From positions 2,170,001-2,234,000 of the forward strand of contig CAWJGZ010000001.1 of the NCBI GenBank assembly GCA_963842505.1: DNA of 64,000 nucleotides. The letters are read 5' to 3'. Source of the stretch: PALSA-129 sp963842505 (GTDB lineage Bacteria > Acidobacteriota > Terriglobia > Bryobacterales > Bryobacteraceae). The notes under the pieces are model-generated. The model did no database searches and had not been told where the DNA came from. It worked only from the letters and a program-made list of their open reading frames with translations. Positions 51,323-62,679 of this stretch are shown here, in pieces. The position numbers and the translations under genes were made by a program. Position 1 is the stretch's first letter, and each line of letters opens with the position of its first letter.

Positions 51323-52501
51323 TTACGAGCTGTCAAGGATGCAGACCCGGTGCGATTGCTCGCGGAGGATCTGCTTGGCGGTTAGCCGCTCCGCAACACG
51401 CATTGCGCTACCGCAGGCCGGACACCGCCAGACAGCGGCCTCACTGCCGTTGGACACAGCAGGCGGGGGTGCGACCGCCAGCAACGTCCGGCAAAGCGGC
51501 AGCAACTCCCTGCGCCGGCGGTTCGCTAACCAGCCGAAATAGCGAATGCGCGGGAGGCCCTTGGGCAGAACATGCTGCAAGAACCGGCGCAGGAACTCTT
51601 CCATCGTCAGAGTCATGGCACGGCACTTGCTGTGATGCGCGTAGTCCTTCCAACGAAAGGTGACGTGATCGCCGTCCACCGACAGAAGCCGATGATTGGA
51701 GATCGCCACTCGATGGGTGTAGCGGGCCAGGTACTGAAGCACGTGGTCCGGCCCGCCAAAGGGGGCCTTGGCGTAGACGACCCAGTCCTCACGGAACAGA
51801 GTGCGCAAGAAGGCCGCGAACGCCTTCTCGTTCGCCAGGGGCTGCAACTCGCCGTGAAAGGCCAGTCGTTTGCTGTGAAACGCTTGCCGTAGTCCGGCGA
51901 CGAACTTCCCGCGAAAGACGCGGCTGAGCACTCTCACCGGTAAAAAGAAGTGGGGCGGCGAGCGGATCCACCGGGAGTGATCAAGCGACAGTCCGCCGCC
52001 TGGTACGACACAGTGGATGTGCGGATGGCGCTGTAGAGTCTGTCCCCACGTATGCAGAATGCTGAGGAAGCCGATCTCCGCCCCGAGGCGCGCCGGATCG
52101 GCTGCAACTTCCAGCAGCGTCGCAGCACTGCCATCGAACAACAGGCCGAAGAGGAGCTTCTTGTTTTGCCATATCAACGGCACCAGCGCATGCGGCAGGC
52201 TGAAAACCAGGTGGAAGTAGCATACCGGCAACAGTTCCCGTCGCCGGGCGCACAACCACTTCTCCCGTGCGTTGGTCTGGCACTTCGGGCAGTGGCGGTT
52301 TCGGCAGGAGTTGTAAGAGATGGCCTGATGCCCGCAGCGAACGCATTGATCACGGTGCCCACCCAGCGCGGCCGTGCGGCAGCGCTCGATCGCCCGAAGC
52401 ACTTGGAGCTGTGCCCACGTCAGCGAACCGTGATAGCGTTCGATGAATCTGTCTCCCGCCCTGCGGATGATATCGGCCACCTCCCAGGGTGGCCGTGTCA
52501 T
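51323..52501 (-). CDS. IS91-family transposase (HUH type)
   Basis: 392 residues. An N-terminal zinc-binding region holds CVRCGHQAISYNSCRNRHCP and KCQ; the HUH motif is HPHIHCVVPGGG near residue 160; a conserved block with candidate catalytic Tyr is VLQYLARYTHRVAISNHRLL; and a C-terminal zinc-like CPACGSAMRV follows. These nucleases move elements by rolling-circle replication from a single strand. It appears full length. Its ATG 52501 overlaps the stop of the tyrosine recombinase gene (ATGA), so the two were one operon before the recombinase was interrupted. Only one clear catalytic Tyr can be seen. Confidence 0.92.
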   Translation of the reverse strand: MTRPPWEVADIIRRAGDRFIERYHGSLTWAQLQVLRAIERCRTAALGGHRDQCVRCGHQAISYNSCRNRHCPKCQTNAREKWLCARRRELLPVCYFHLVFSLPHALVPLIWQNKKLLFGLLFDGSAATLLEVAADPARLGAEIGFLSILHTWGQTLQRHPHIHCVVPGGGLSLDHSRWIRSPPHFFLPVRVLSRVFRGKFVAGLRQAFHSKRLAFHGELQPLANEKAFAAFLRTLFREDWVVYAKAPFGGPDHVLQYLARYTHRVAISNHRLLSVDGDHVTFRWKDYAHHSKCRAMTLTMEEFLRRFLQHVLPKGLPRIRYFGWLANRRRRELLPLCRTLLAVAPPPAVSNGSEAAVWRCPACGSAMRVAERLTAKQILREQSHRVCILDSS

Positions 52502-53261
52502 GCCTGATAGCTGTCCGGCCGCTTGCGCGAGAAGCTCTGGCTACCAAGCGTGATCTGATCGAGTGGGTTCGGTGCGGCATGCAGGTGACGCTGCGACAAG
52601 TGGAGATATCGAGTGGTATGTTCCAAGTGTGCGTGGCCCATCAAAAGCTGAATCGTCCGCAAGTCAGTTCCGGATTCCATCAGGGTTGTGGCGAAGCTGT
52701 GGCGGAGGGTGTGCGCGCCAATCCTTTTCTTGATTCCGGCGCGTTTCGCGGCTTCGCTGCAGATGTTCCAGATTGTATGATCTGAAAGCGGCTGCTCTAC
52801 CCCACGATGCCCTGCAGTGCTGGGAAATAGATAGACTTTGGGACGCTTCCACCGAAAATACTCCCGCAAGGCGTCCAGCAGCTTGGATGTCATCGGCACG
52901 TCGCGGTCCCGCGAACCCTTGCCCTGGTGGATATGGATCACCATGCGCTCGCTATCAATATCGGTGACCTTGAGGAGCGAGGCTTCGGTTCGGCGTATGC
53001 CGGTCGCGTAAAGCACCATCAGGATGGTGCGGTGTAGCAGGTTTGGCGCCGCCTCGATCATCCGCGTCACCTCTTCGGGACTCAGCACGACGGGCAGCTT
53101 CCGAGGGATCTTGGGAAAGATCAGATCGTCGTAGGCGATATCACGCCGCTTCAAGACCTTCTTGAAGAGAAAACGCAGGGCAGACATGCGCCCCTCGACG
53201 GTGCCTGGAGCAAGTTTCTTCTCTTTGAGCAGGTAGAGTTCGAACTGGCGTATCTCGTCGC
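52498..53261 (-). pseudogene. Tyrosine recombinase, C-terminal part (split by IS21)
   Basis: From the IS21 junction the frame reads DEIRQFELYLLKEKKLAPGT, continues through VLYATGIRRTEASLLKVTDI (first Arg), GKGSRDRDVP (Lys), HTLRHSFATTLMESG (HxxR) and LMGHAHLEHTTRYLHLS with the catalytic Tyr. An internal ATG at 53187 could start a shorter protein of 229 residues with all catalytic residues but no N-terminal arm-binding domain. The missing 45 residues lie at 56048-56186 beyond the IS21 element. Intact relatives are XerC/D-like and occur upstream of IS91-type transposases. Confidence 0.9.
53257..53261. repeat. Target-site duplication, left copy (IS21 element)
   Basis: GTCGC, repeated at 56048-56052. 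Removing one copy and the element restores the recombinase frame (..EQLGGDEIRQF..). Confidence 0.85.
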
Positions 53262-53456
53262 TGCGGATTCCGAGGGATGGCGATCAGCGTTCCGAACTGA
53301 TGTCGATCACGATTCCGAAGTGATGCCGATCAGTGTTCCGAACTGAAGCCGATCAGTTTTACGGTTGTAGTTCGAAACACTGATCGGCATCGGATTGGAA
53401 TGGCGGCGTAGGGCAGCCGTGGCGATTGGACTCCACTGGTAAGTGGAGACTCCCAG

Positions 53457-55034
<1,578 letters not shown>

Positions 55035-55050
55035 GTCCACAAGGAGAACT

Positions 55051-55806
55051 ATGCTCAACCAACAAACCATCGAGAAGTTGTACGCCATGCGCATGCGCGG
55101 CATGGCCGACGCCTTCACCCAACAACAGGAAGATCCCCAAACCAACCAACTCAGCTTCGAGGAACGCTTTGCGCTGCTGGTGGACCGCCAGTGGAACTGG
55201 CGGCAGGGCCGGGCTCTGGAGCGGCGGCTCCGAGATGGCCGTCTGCAAGGTCCCGACTGCATCGAAGACATCGATTTCCGTGCGACGCGGGGTCTGGACA
55301 AGCAGGTGGTCCGAGCGCTGATCCACGACTCGGACTGGGTCCGCCGCCACCAACACATTTTTCTGGTGGGTCCGACCGGGATCGGGAAAACGTTTCTCGC
55401 GCGGGCGTTCGGACAGAAGGCCTGCCGCGATGGCTTCACGGCCTACTTCGCCACGGCGGCGCAGTTGTTCCGGGACCTCGAGCTTGCTCGTGCCGATGGC
55501 AGCTACGCCAAGAGGCTGCGGGCGCTGGGGCAGGTGGATGCGCTGATCGTCGACGACTGGGCGATGGCGCCGTTGGCTGACGCCGAACGGCGGGCGTTTC
55601 TGGAGATCTGCGACGAGCGATACCTGACCAGGTCAACACTGCTGACGAGCCAGTTGCCGGTGGCCAAGTGGCATGCGCAGATCGGCGATCCCACGGTGGC
55701 GGACAGCATCTTGGACCGGCTGGTGCATGCCGCGCACCGGATCGAATTACAGGGAGAATCGATGCGGAAGAAGAAGGGCGGTCGCGGTGCCAAAGAGGGC
55801 GAGTAG
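55051..55806 (+). CDS. istB: IS21 helper ATPase IstB
   Basis: 251 residues. AAA+ ATPase with Walker A GPTGIGKTFLARAFG near residue 108, Walker B DALIVDDWAMAPL near 161, and the IstB N-terminal helical part (MLNQQTIEKLYAMRMRGMAD). AAGGAG precedes ATG 55051. IstB organises target DNA and activates IstA. The C-terminus is basic (RKKKGGRGAKEGE). Intact, so the element may still be mobile. Confidence 0.95.
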   Translation: MLNQQTIEKLYAMRMRGMADAFTQQQEDPQTNQLSFEERFALLVDRQWNWRQGRALERRLRDGRLQGPDCIEDIDFRATRGLDKQVVRALIHDSDWVRRHQHIFLVGPTGIGKTFLARAFGQKACRDGFTAYFATAAQLFRDLELARADGSYAKRLRALGQVDALIVDDWAMAPLADAERRAFLEICDERYLTRSTLLTSQLPVAKWHAQIGDPTVADSILDRLVHAAHRIELQGESMRKKKGGRGAKEGE

Positions 55807-55823
55807 GTGGCAGTTGGCGAAAT

Positions 55824-55880
55824 GTTTTTGGGCGCTAACTCCAGTCGCCCTACGGGCTCCTTCCGTCAGCGCCCAAAAAC
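55824..55880. terminator. Perfect inverted repeat after istB
   Basis: GTTTTTGGGCGCT (55824-55836) and AGCGCCCAAAAAC (55868-55880) are perfect inverse copies around a 31-base loop. It sits 18 bp after istB and could terminate transcription in either direction. Confidence 0.55.
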
Positions 55881-56047
55881 ACGGGCAACCGCAAGAAAGG
55901 AACTTCTCATGCATCAGGACAAAGAAAACCAGCAAAACTCTTGACGCATGCCGATCACTGTTTCACACTGAGATAGCCCGGCGTCGCTTCGCTCCGATCT
56001 GATCGGCATGAGATCGGAATGACTGATCGACATCATCGGAATGCGCA

Positions 56048-56186
56048 GTCGCCTCCCAACTGCTCCGGAGATTTGTGGAAGTACTCCGCAAACTGCTTGA
56101 TCGCATGGATGTAGCCACGAGTGGTGGCCGGTGAGTAATTACGACGCTGGAGCTCGTCCAGCATGCGTTGACGAAGTGGGGTCACA
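56048..56186 (-). pseudogene. Tyrosine recombinase, N-terminal part (split by IS21)
   Basis: GTG 56186, preceded by AGGAG at six bases, starts VTPLRQRMLDELQRRNYSPA, then TTRGYIHAIKQFAEYFHKSP and EQLGGD, the SAM-like core-binding domain of XerC/D-type recombinases. The IS21 element cuts in right after EQLGGD. Joined to 52498-53261 across one copy of the duplication, it gives a full-length protein of about 300 residues. Confidence 0.85.
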
Positions 56187-56416
56187 GAAAACTCCTTTCT
56201 GTGACAGACACTATCGCTGCTTATGCCCCGAAACACGCACGCGACTGCGTCCGCCGCGCCAGCGGCTTAGTTCTAACGCCCAAACCGCGGATCTGGTCTG
56301 GCTGGCAGCGCGGCTACCGATATGCGCCGATATCGCTTGCGTGGAACGGGCAGCCGCCCACTGATTGGGCTGTATGTGGCGGAGCCGCACCCGCAGAGGC
56401 TTACGTTTCAAATCGG
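56187..56416. other. Intergenic region
   Basis: Leader of the split recombinase gene and downstream flank of the NHL gene. No further gene seen. The upstream boundary of the IS91-like element probably lies here. Confidence 0.3.
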
Positions 56417-59365
56417 TTATTGCACGGCGATGGTAGCTGTGTTGGATATTGCGTTCCCAATCTTAATCACGACCGGGACGGCGGTGCCTTTCGATGAACC
56501 TGCCGGTACCAGCGCGTTTACCTGGTACCCGCCCGCAGTGCCAGGGGCCAAGCCAGAATACTGCACGGTGGCCGGCGCGCCGCCAATCGTTATCGTAAGA
56601 GTGGTGGTGGTGTACGAGAGTGGTTCACTAAGGGCATAGGCACCGGTAGCGGGTTGGTTGGTAACGGGCCCTAGACCGGTGCAGTAAATCTGGATCACAG
56701 TGCCACCGGCAGTGGCGGGGTTCGACGCATCGACCAGACGATAGGTGGGATCGAGGATCGCTCCCTGACCGGTTCCCTGAGCATTTATCGTGAAAATACC
56801 CGGCGCGAAGGGCGCAAGGCTGAAAGCTTGGACGTTGCTGGTCTGGCCGTTCACTGTAGCGGAAACAGAAGCTTGCTGCTGGCCTGTCAATTCCCAGGGG
56901 ACCTGGAAGTTCACCTGCGAGCCGGAAACGGCAAATAGCGGTGCGAGGAGTCCGCTGCCGAACTGCAGCGAGAGGCCGGCCAGGCTCGGAACAGGTTGGC
57001 CTGGGGCCGTCGAGAGTGCGCTTAGGAGGAAGTTTCCGTAGACCGAAGCGATACTCCCCGGTGCTACGGGCGATGTCGCAAAACTGGCCGCGTTTACGAT
57101 GCCGCCAGCGCTGATTGAGGGTACGACGCCCGGCTGGGTGACCGGGATCGAGACGCCTGCGACGGAGACGATGGTGCTACGTGTGACCCCGGAATTGGCG
57201 GCGACTGACAGTGTGACGCTTGCAGAACCAGTGCCGAGGGCATTCCCGGCATAAGTGATCCACGACGGCAGGCTTTGTATCGCCCACGGGCAAGCGCTGC
57301 TTGTCTGGATGGTGACATTCAGGCTGCCTCCAGCGGCGGCCGGTTGAAGGGCGGACGGAGTGACGGTAGCCGAGCAGGAAGGACCGGATGGAACCAGAAG
57401 GCGGATACGGTTGTTATAACTGTCGACCAAGTAGAGACTGCCGGCGGCACCGGCGGCAATTCCCCATGGACTGTCCAACTCGGCGGCGGTGGCAGGGCCG
57501 CCATCGCCGCTGAAACCTTCGGTGCCGTTTCCGGCCACGGTGGTGATCACGCCGTTCGAGACCTTGCGAACCACTTCGTTACCGGAATCAACGACGAAGA
57601 GGCTGCCAGACGGGTCTACAGCCAGGCCGAGGGGGCCATTCAACTGGGCTTTGGTGGCCGGACCACCGTCGCCGCTGTAGCCATTCGTCCCGTTTCCCGC
57701 CACGGTGGTAATGACACCGTTCGTCACTTTGCGGATGCGGACGTTCTCAAAGTCGGAGATATACAGATTCCCGGCCGAGTCGACGGCGAGTCCAAGCGGA
57801 GTGTTCAATTGAGCACTGGTGGCAGGACCTCCGTCCCCGCTGAAACCTGCGATACCGTCTCCCGCCACGACTGTGATTATGCCGTTCGAGATTTCGCTGA
57901 CCACGTTGTAGCCGGCGACGTAGAGATTGCCGGAAGAATCCACGGCGAGGACGCTTGTATCGTTCAATTGGGCGAAGGTTGTGATTACGCCGTTCGAGAT
58001 CCTGCGGATACGGTAGTTAGCACTGTCACCGACGTAAAGGTTGCCCATCGAATCCACAGCCACACTGGTGGGATAAGACAGCTCGGAGCTAGCGGCCGGC
58101 CCGCCATCACCGCTGAATCCGGACGTGCCGTTCCCGGCTATGGTGGTGATCACACCGTTCGAGACCGCGCGGACACGATAATTAAAAGTGTCCGCGATGT
58201 ATACGTTGCCAGCCGCGTCCACCGCGGCGCTTTCGGGACGGTCCAATTGGGCGCGAGTGGCCTGCCCGTTGTCGCCGCTGAATCCTTGTGTTCCGGTGCC
58301 GGCCACCGTAGTGATCACCCCGTTCGAAACTTTCCGTATGCGGTAGGTGTCGGCGATGAAGAGGTTGCCCGCCGAATCTACAGCGACGCCGTTAGGTTGG
58401 AATAACGCCGCGTCAGTGGCGGGACCATTATCGCCGCTAAACCCGAGCGTGCCATTCCCCGCCACGGTGGTGATTATCCCGTTCGAGACCTTGCGGACGC
58501 GCTCGTCACATGTGTCGGCGATATAAAGATTGCCCGCCGAGTCCACGGCGACTCCTCCCGGACCGCACAACTGGGCGTCAGTGGCGGGGCCATTGTCTCC
58601 CGTGAAACCAAGTGTTCCGGGTCCGGGTCCGGCAACGATGGTCATCACGCCATTTGAGACCTCGAGGATGCGGTGGTTGCCAGTATCGGAGATATAGAGA
58701 TCGCCGGCAGAGTCCACCGCAAGCCCTGATGGACCGATCAACTGGGCACTCGTGGCAGATCCGTTGTTTCCGCTCGAACCCGACGAACCGTTTCCCGCCA
58801 CAGTCGTGAGCACGCCGTTCGTGAGTCTGCGGACACTTCCAGTGCAAGCATCTGCAAAGTAAAGGTTGCCCGACCCATCTACCGCAAGACCCCCAGGGCA
58901 GTCCAGCGACAATCCAGTGGCGGGACCGTTGTTGACGTTGAATTCCTGCGTCCCATTCCCTGCCACGGTGGTGATCACGCCGTTGGTGACCTTGCGGATG
59001 CGATAGTTCCCAGTGTCCGCGATGTAGAGGGTGCCGACGGAGTCGACCGCTACGGCCAGAGGATTTGATAATTGGGCGCTAGTGGCCGGTCCGCCATCGC
59101 CACTGAAACCTGGAGTTCCGTTTCCCGCTGCCAGGGTCATGATGCCCGTTACGGCGTCAAGCCGCAGGACGGAATCCTGATCTACTAAGAAAAGGTTGCC
59201 GGCCCGATCGACGGCAACACAACCAGGTGTTTCAGTTAAGCTAGCGGCCGTTCCGGGAATACTGATGGGCAGGCCGCCGCCGGCAAACGTCGATATGGTA
59301 TAACTCTGGCCCTGGGCGAAGTGGGAGATGAACAACAGAAAACAGGCAAGAACAAGCCGGCGCAT
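56417..59365 (-). CDS. Secreted NHL-repeat protein with TIGR03437 C-terminal domain, copy 2
   Basis: 982 residues from ATG 59365 (AGGAGG seven bases upstream). The signal peptide is RRLVLACFLLFISHFAQG. About 11-12 NHL repeats follow, very regular at the DNA level (period about 165 bp), with GFSGDNGPATDAxL and GVAVDSAGNLYIADTxxxRVRKVSNGVITTVAGNGT. Around residue 660 there is a BACON-like segment (CSATVTPSALQPAAAGGSLN, then SSACPWAIQSLPSWITYAG), then the TIGR03437 domain beginning GGIVNAASFATSPVAPGSIA. The BACON-like insert is absent from copy 1. Function unknown; presumably a surface or secreted adhesin-like propeller. Confidence 0.9.
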   Translation of the reverse strand: MRRLVLACFLLFISHFAQGQSYTISTFAGGGLPISIPGTAASLTETPGCVAVDRAGNLFLVDQDSVLRLDAVTGIMTLAAGNGTPGFSGDGGPATSAQLSNPLAVAVDSVGTLYIADTGNYRIRKVTNGVITTVAGNGTQEFNVNNGPATGLSLDCPGGLAVDGSGNLYFADACTGSVRRLTNGVLTTVAGNGSSGSSGNNGSATSAQLIGPSGLAVDSAGDLYISDTGNHRILEVSNGVMTIVAGPGPGTLGFTGDNGPATDAQLCGPGGVAVDSAGNLYIADTCDERVRKVSNGIITTVAGNGTLGFSGDNGPATDAALFQPNGVAVDSAGNLFIADTYRIRKVSNGVITTVAGTGTQGFSGDNGQATRAQLDRPESAAVDAAGNVYIADTFNYRVRAVSNGVITTIAGNGTSGFSGDGGPAASSELSYPTSVAVDSMGNLYVGDSANYRIRRISNGVITTFAQLNDTSVLAVDSSGNLYVAGYNVVSEISNGIITVVAGDGIAGFSGDGGPATSAQLNTPLGLAVDSAGNLYISDFENVRIRKVTNGVITTVAGNGTNGYSGDGGPATKAQLNGPLGLAVDPSGSLFVVDSGNEVVRKVSNGVITTVAGNGTEGFSGDGGPATAAELDSPWGIAAGAAGSLYLVDSYNNRIRLLVPSGPSCSATVTPSALQPAAAGGSLNVTIQTSSACPWAIQSLPSWITYAGNALGTGSASVTLSVAANSGVTRSTIVSVAGVSIPVTQPGVVPSISAGGIVNAASFATSPVAPGSIASVYGNFLLSALSTAPGQPVPSLAGLSLQFGSGLLAPLFAVSGSQVNFQVPWELTGQQQASVSATVNGQTSNVQAFSLAPFAPGIFTINAQGTGQGAILDPTYRLVDASNPATAGGTVIQIYCTGLGPVTNQPATGAYALSEPLSYTTTTLTITIGGAPATVQYSGLAPGTAGGYQVNALVPAGSSKGTAVPVVIKIGNAISNTATIAVQ

Positions 59366-59827
59366 CGATGGGCCTCCTGCAGAACCGTGCCTGACGCCTA
59401 ATACTAACACTTCGGTATTCTGTTAACCACCGATGATATGATCCCGCAGCGTCCGAACTCACGAGTGCACATAACACCTGTCGATTCGGTCCAGCAATTC
59501 GGGCCCGCGATTGAATCCCAGTCGACGGCGCGCTCCAAAAGGGTTCCGGCGGCCGGTTTGTCCTGACGCAGCTACCGATAAGGGCGGATAATGCTCACTT
59601 CGAATGGGTCCCGCCGGGCGCTGGAAAGACTGGATTTTCCGGTTTTGGATTCTCCGGCAACGCGACAACTGCACCTAGCGGGCACGAAGACGGCCCACTC
59701 CAAGAGAACTGCGCCTCGGAGGATCAAGAAAACGGCGACTGGGTGTACCCTGAATAGGAGCCTGGAGTCCAAAATGGAAATTCCGGCCGAGACTCCTTTC
59801 GCCCGCTGGGGTAGGATGGGGCGAACT
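59366..59827. other. Divergent intergenic region
   Basis: Promoter region between the NHL gene and the VWFA-like gene. The frame of the latter is open back to 59591 but shows no signal or domain there. Confidence 0.3.
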
Positions 59828-61606
59828 ATGGCCAGTCGAAGCTGGCGCCGGATGTTGGCGCTGCCGCTGCTGGCCGGAGCCGCGGTGCTCGCCGCGCAGA
59901 GTTTGGATCCGCAGGAAGCGCATCTCACTGTCGCTTGGTATCTTCCGAAGCCGGCGGTCACCATTAAAGTGGAGACACGGCTGGTGGAGATTGGAGTGGT
60001 GGTGCGGGACAGCCACGGCCATTCGGTCGGCGGCCTCGCCAAGTCCGATTTCGAGGTTCGCGACGAGGGCAAGCGGCGCGAGATCACGGCCTTTTCGGTG
60101 CAAAGCTTAGTGCCGGCCGGGACCGCGGCGGCGCACGCTCCGTCCGCTCAAGGCGCCGCTCCAACGGCTGCGCCTTCTGCCGAGCCACAGCCGCGCTGGG
60201 TGGGGATGGTGTTCGACGACATCAGCATGCCTCCGAGCGACCTTTACAATGCCAAGGCGGCTGCCAAGCGCTTCCTCAAAGACGGCCTTGCGGCCAACGA
60301 TCGCGTCGGCGTATTTACCATTTTGAGGGGTCAGGTGCTGCCCTTCACCGCGGACGCCGCCAAGATCGCCGAGGCCATCGACAAGGTCACCCTCCAGGAG
60401 CGCAAAGTGCGGTCGGAAGGCTGCCCGCTGTTTACGCAGTACGATGCCTACCAGATCGCCAACGGTCTCGATCCAATGGCTCTTCAAGTCAAGGCTCGAG
60501 AGTACGCCAGGTGCTCAGGAGTCTGCGGGGACATTTACGCCCGTGGATCCACCAACCCTGATGCATGCCCGAAGGCCGTAATCGGCGTCCAGATGATGGC
60601 CAGACTACTCTGGGAAGAAGTGCGGCTGAACTCGCAGAACACTTTCCGGACCTTGGACGGCATCGTCGATTTCATGGCCCGGATGCAAGGCACGCGGGTG
60701 ATCCTGCTGGCCTCGTCCGGGTTCCTTTCCGGTACGCTCGAATTCGACGAGGGCCAGTTGGTGGACAAGGCCCTGCGCGCCAACGTGGTGATCAACTCGC
60801 TCGATGCCAAAGGCCTCTACACCATGGACGCGCCCGAAATGGGCCAGGGCTCGGATGTGCGGTCTGTGACCTACCAGCAACTGCAGGGATCACGGCCGAA
60901 AGCGGCCCTGAACGACGCCATGGGTGACCTGGCAGACAGCACCGGCGGCCTCTTCTTCCACAACAGCAACGATCTCGACCTCGGGTTCAAAGAGTTAGGC
61001 ATGCAGCCCGAGGTCAGTTACCTGCTCGGTGTTGCGCCGGAAGTGCTGGACGCCAAGTTTCACCGTCTCAAGGTAAGCCTGACGCAGGTCGGACTGCCGG
61101 CTGCCCGTCATGCCATCGTCCAGGCGCGCAAGGGTTACCTAGCCGCTCCCGAGAAGCCGGAGGAACAGGAGCCCTTCGACCGGGGCTTGAACGCCGCCGA
61201 ACGGCGCATGGATAAGGAAGTGTTCACCACCAGCCGGTTGGAAGAGGCGCCAGTGACGGTAGCAATAAGTTCCGGGAAGTCCGCGGAGGGCCACCCGAAC
61301 GCGCAGTTGACCTTTCACGTGGATATCGGCAAGGTGCAATTCCACGATCAGGACGGCGCACGGGCCCAGAATTTCCACATGATCGCAGCGTTGCTCGATG
61401 CCCAAGGCACGTTCGTCACCGGCGCCGAAGCGGCGCTGGAGTTTGCCCTCAAAGAGGCCACGTATCAGCGTATAGCGGCGGGCGGGTTCAATGCCAAGAT
61501 CACTCTGGACGCGCCCGCGGGCAGCTATCGCTTGCGAACGGTGGTCGTGGAGGGCGATGAGAACGGGCGATATAGCACGGCCACACAGCCGGCCGAGATC
61601 CGCTAG
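59828..61606 (+). CDS. VWFA-related protein, TIGR03436 family
   Basis: 592 residues from ATG 59828 (GGGGCG upstream); earlier in-frame ATGs at 59774 and 59816 are possible. A signal peptide (MLALPLLAGAAVLAAQS) precedes VETRLVEIGVVVRDSHGHSV and SDFEVRDEGKRREITAFSVQ, the opening typical of the acidobacterial TIGR03436 family. The VWA-like domain has VFDDISMPPSD, a degenerate MIDAS (DxSxP instead of DxSxS), and RVILLASSGFLSG and DSTGGLFFHNSNDL later on. The last 130 residues form a separate beta-rich domain. Members are exported and of unknown function. A secreted partner follows 94 bp downstream. Confidence 0.88.
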   Translation: MASRSWRRMLALPLLAGAAVLAAQSLDPQEAHLTVAWYLPKPAVTIKVETRLVEIGVVVRDSHGHSVGGLAKSDFEVRDEGKRREITAFSVQSLVPAGTAAAHAPSAQGAAPTAAPSAEPQPRWVGMVFDDISMPPSDLYNAKAAAKRFLKDGLAANDRVGVFTILRGQVLPFTADAAKIAEAIDKVTLQERKVRSEGCPLFTQYDAYQIANGLDPMALQVKAREYARCSGVCGDIYARGSTNPDACPKAVIGVQMMARLLWEEVRLNSQNTFRTLDGIVDFMARMQGTRVILLASSGFLSGTLEFDEGQLVDKALRANVVINSLDAKGLYTMDAPEMGQGSDVRSVTYQQLQGSRPKAALNDAMGDLADSTGGLFFHNSNDLDLGFKELGMQPEVSYLLGVAPEVLDAKFHRLKVSLTQVGLPAARHAIVQARKGYLAAPEKPEEQEPFDRGLNAAERRMDKEVFTTSRLEEAPVTVAISSGKSAEGHPNAQLTFHVDIGKVQFHDQDGARAQNFHMIAALLDAQGTFVTGAEAALEFALKEATYQRIAAGGFNAKITLDAPAGSYRLRTVVVEGDENGRYSTATQPAEIR

Positions 61607-61700
61607 AATTGGCGCCCCCACAGCGCTGCCGTCGTTCCGCTGAGAGGTGACGCTGCCAACTAAACTGCCGGGGTATATATTGTGATCGCGGGGTGATGAA

Positions 61701-62513
61701 GTGAAGTGGCTGACCATCGGCGCGAGCCTGGCGGCGGTCGCCATCGGCTCTGTGTGCGGACAGAACCCGCTGGACCCGCTTCCGGATTGGGTGCTGCAGC
61801 TATCGCGGGCGAAGAACCACCTAAAGGAAAACTTCGAGCGCATTCCGAACTACGTGTGCCGGGAAACCGTGGAACGGTATCGATATGGGCGGACACCGGG
61901 CCGGATAGCCGTGACGCTCGACAGCCTGCAATTCGAGGTGGCCCAGGTGGAGCACAAGGAGATGCTGGCGAAGCCGGGCGCGAAGGGCTTTGAAGATAAG
62001 GACCTGTCGGCGTATATGTCCGCCGGGCTATTGGGAACCGGCCAGTTTTCTGCGACAACTCTGAACCTGTTCGTAACGGGCGGCGCGCGCATTACACCGC
62101 ACCGGGAGGGCGCGGCTCGGCCACCCGCCGGGCCGAGCTACGATTTCGAAATCCCGGCATTTCTGAGCGGATACACGATCGTGACCCCAGGAGCACGAGC
62201 CGTTGTAGGGCAGCAGGGGACGTTCTGGATCGACGCCGAGAGCCTGGACCTTATCCGGATTGAGGATCACGCGGTGGATATCCCACGCGCGGTCGGGATG
62301 ACCGAGATTGGTTCGACGGTGGAGTATGCGCGGATGCAGATCGGGAATTCCAGCGTGCTGCTGCCGCAATCGGCGGAGCTGGCGGTGACGAATCTGGACG
62401 GGACGGAGATGCGCAACAAGATCAAGTTTTCAGGCTGCCGGGTGTACGGGAGCGAATCGACGGTAAGTTTCGGGGACCCCATGGAGCCACCGCCGGCGGC
62501 GAAAAAGAAGTAG
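61701..62513 (+). CDS. Secreted protein, companion of VWFA-like gene
   Basis: 270 residues from GTG 61701. The signal peptide is KWLTIGASLAAVAIGSVCG. The mature protein begins NPLDPLPDWVLQLSRAKNHL and has ERIPNYVCRETVERYRYG, a pattern (lPNYvC.eti.R) that recurs in acidobacterial proteins encoded beside VWFA-type genes, then a beta-rich body with SGYTIVTPGARAVVGQQGTF and SLDLIRIEDHAVDIP. No catalytic motif is evident. Likely cotranscribed with the preceding gene. The tail is Pro/Lys rich (PPPAAKKK). Confidence 0.75.
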   Translation: MKWLTIGASLAAVAIGSVCGQNPLDPLPDWVLQLSRAKNHLKENFERIPNYVCRETVERYRYGRTPGRIAVTLDSLQFEVAQVEHKEMLAKPGAKGFEDKDLSAYMSAGLLGTGQFSATTLNLFVTGGARITPHREGAARPPAGPSYDFEIPAFLSGYTIVTPGARAVVGQQGTFWIDAESLDLIRIEDHAVDIPRAVGMTEIGSTVEYARMQIGNSSVLLPQSAELAVTNLDGTEMRNKIKFSGCRVYGSESTVSFGDPMEPPPAAKKK

Positions 62514-62679
62514 GGCATGGTGTAATGTCGCCCGTGGGCGGTTTGGCTCAAGTGGGTGGGGGGTGAATATCGGGAGCCTCACGGATCGTCGGAGGGGCTC
62601 TGTGGTGTGGTCATCCTGAGCCAGAATCCCTGCTACCGTTCCGAAACCGGGCCAACGGAGTTTTGGCGAGGCACAGGGG

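Noticed and set aside
57275..58405. A 376-codon plus-strand frame opposite NHL copy 2
   Set aside because: Antisense shadow made periodic by the NHL repeats.
56417..59365. Regular repeats as a satellite or CRISPR array
   Set aside because: Same reason: they encode NHL propeller units in one long frame.
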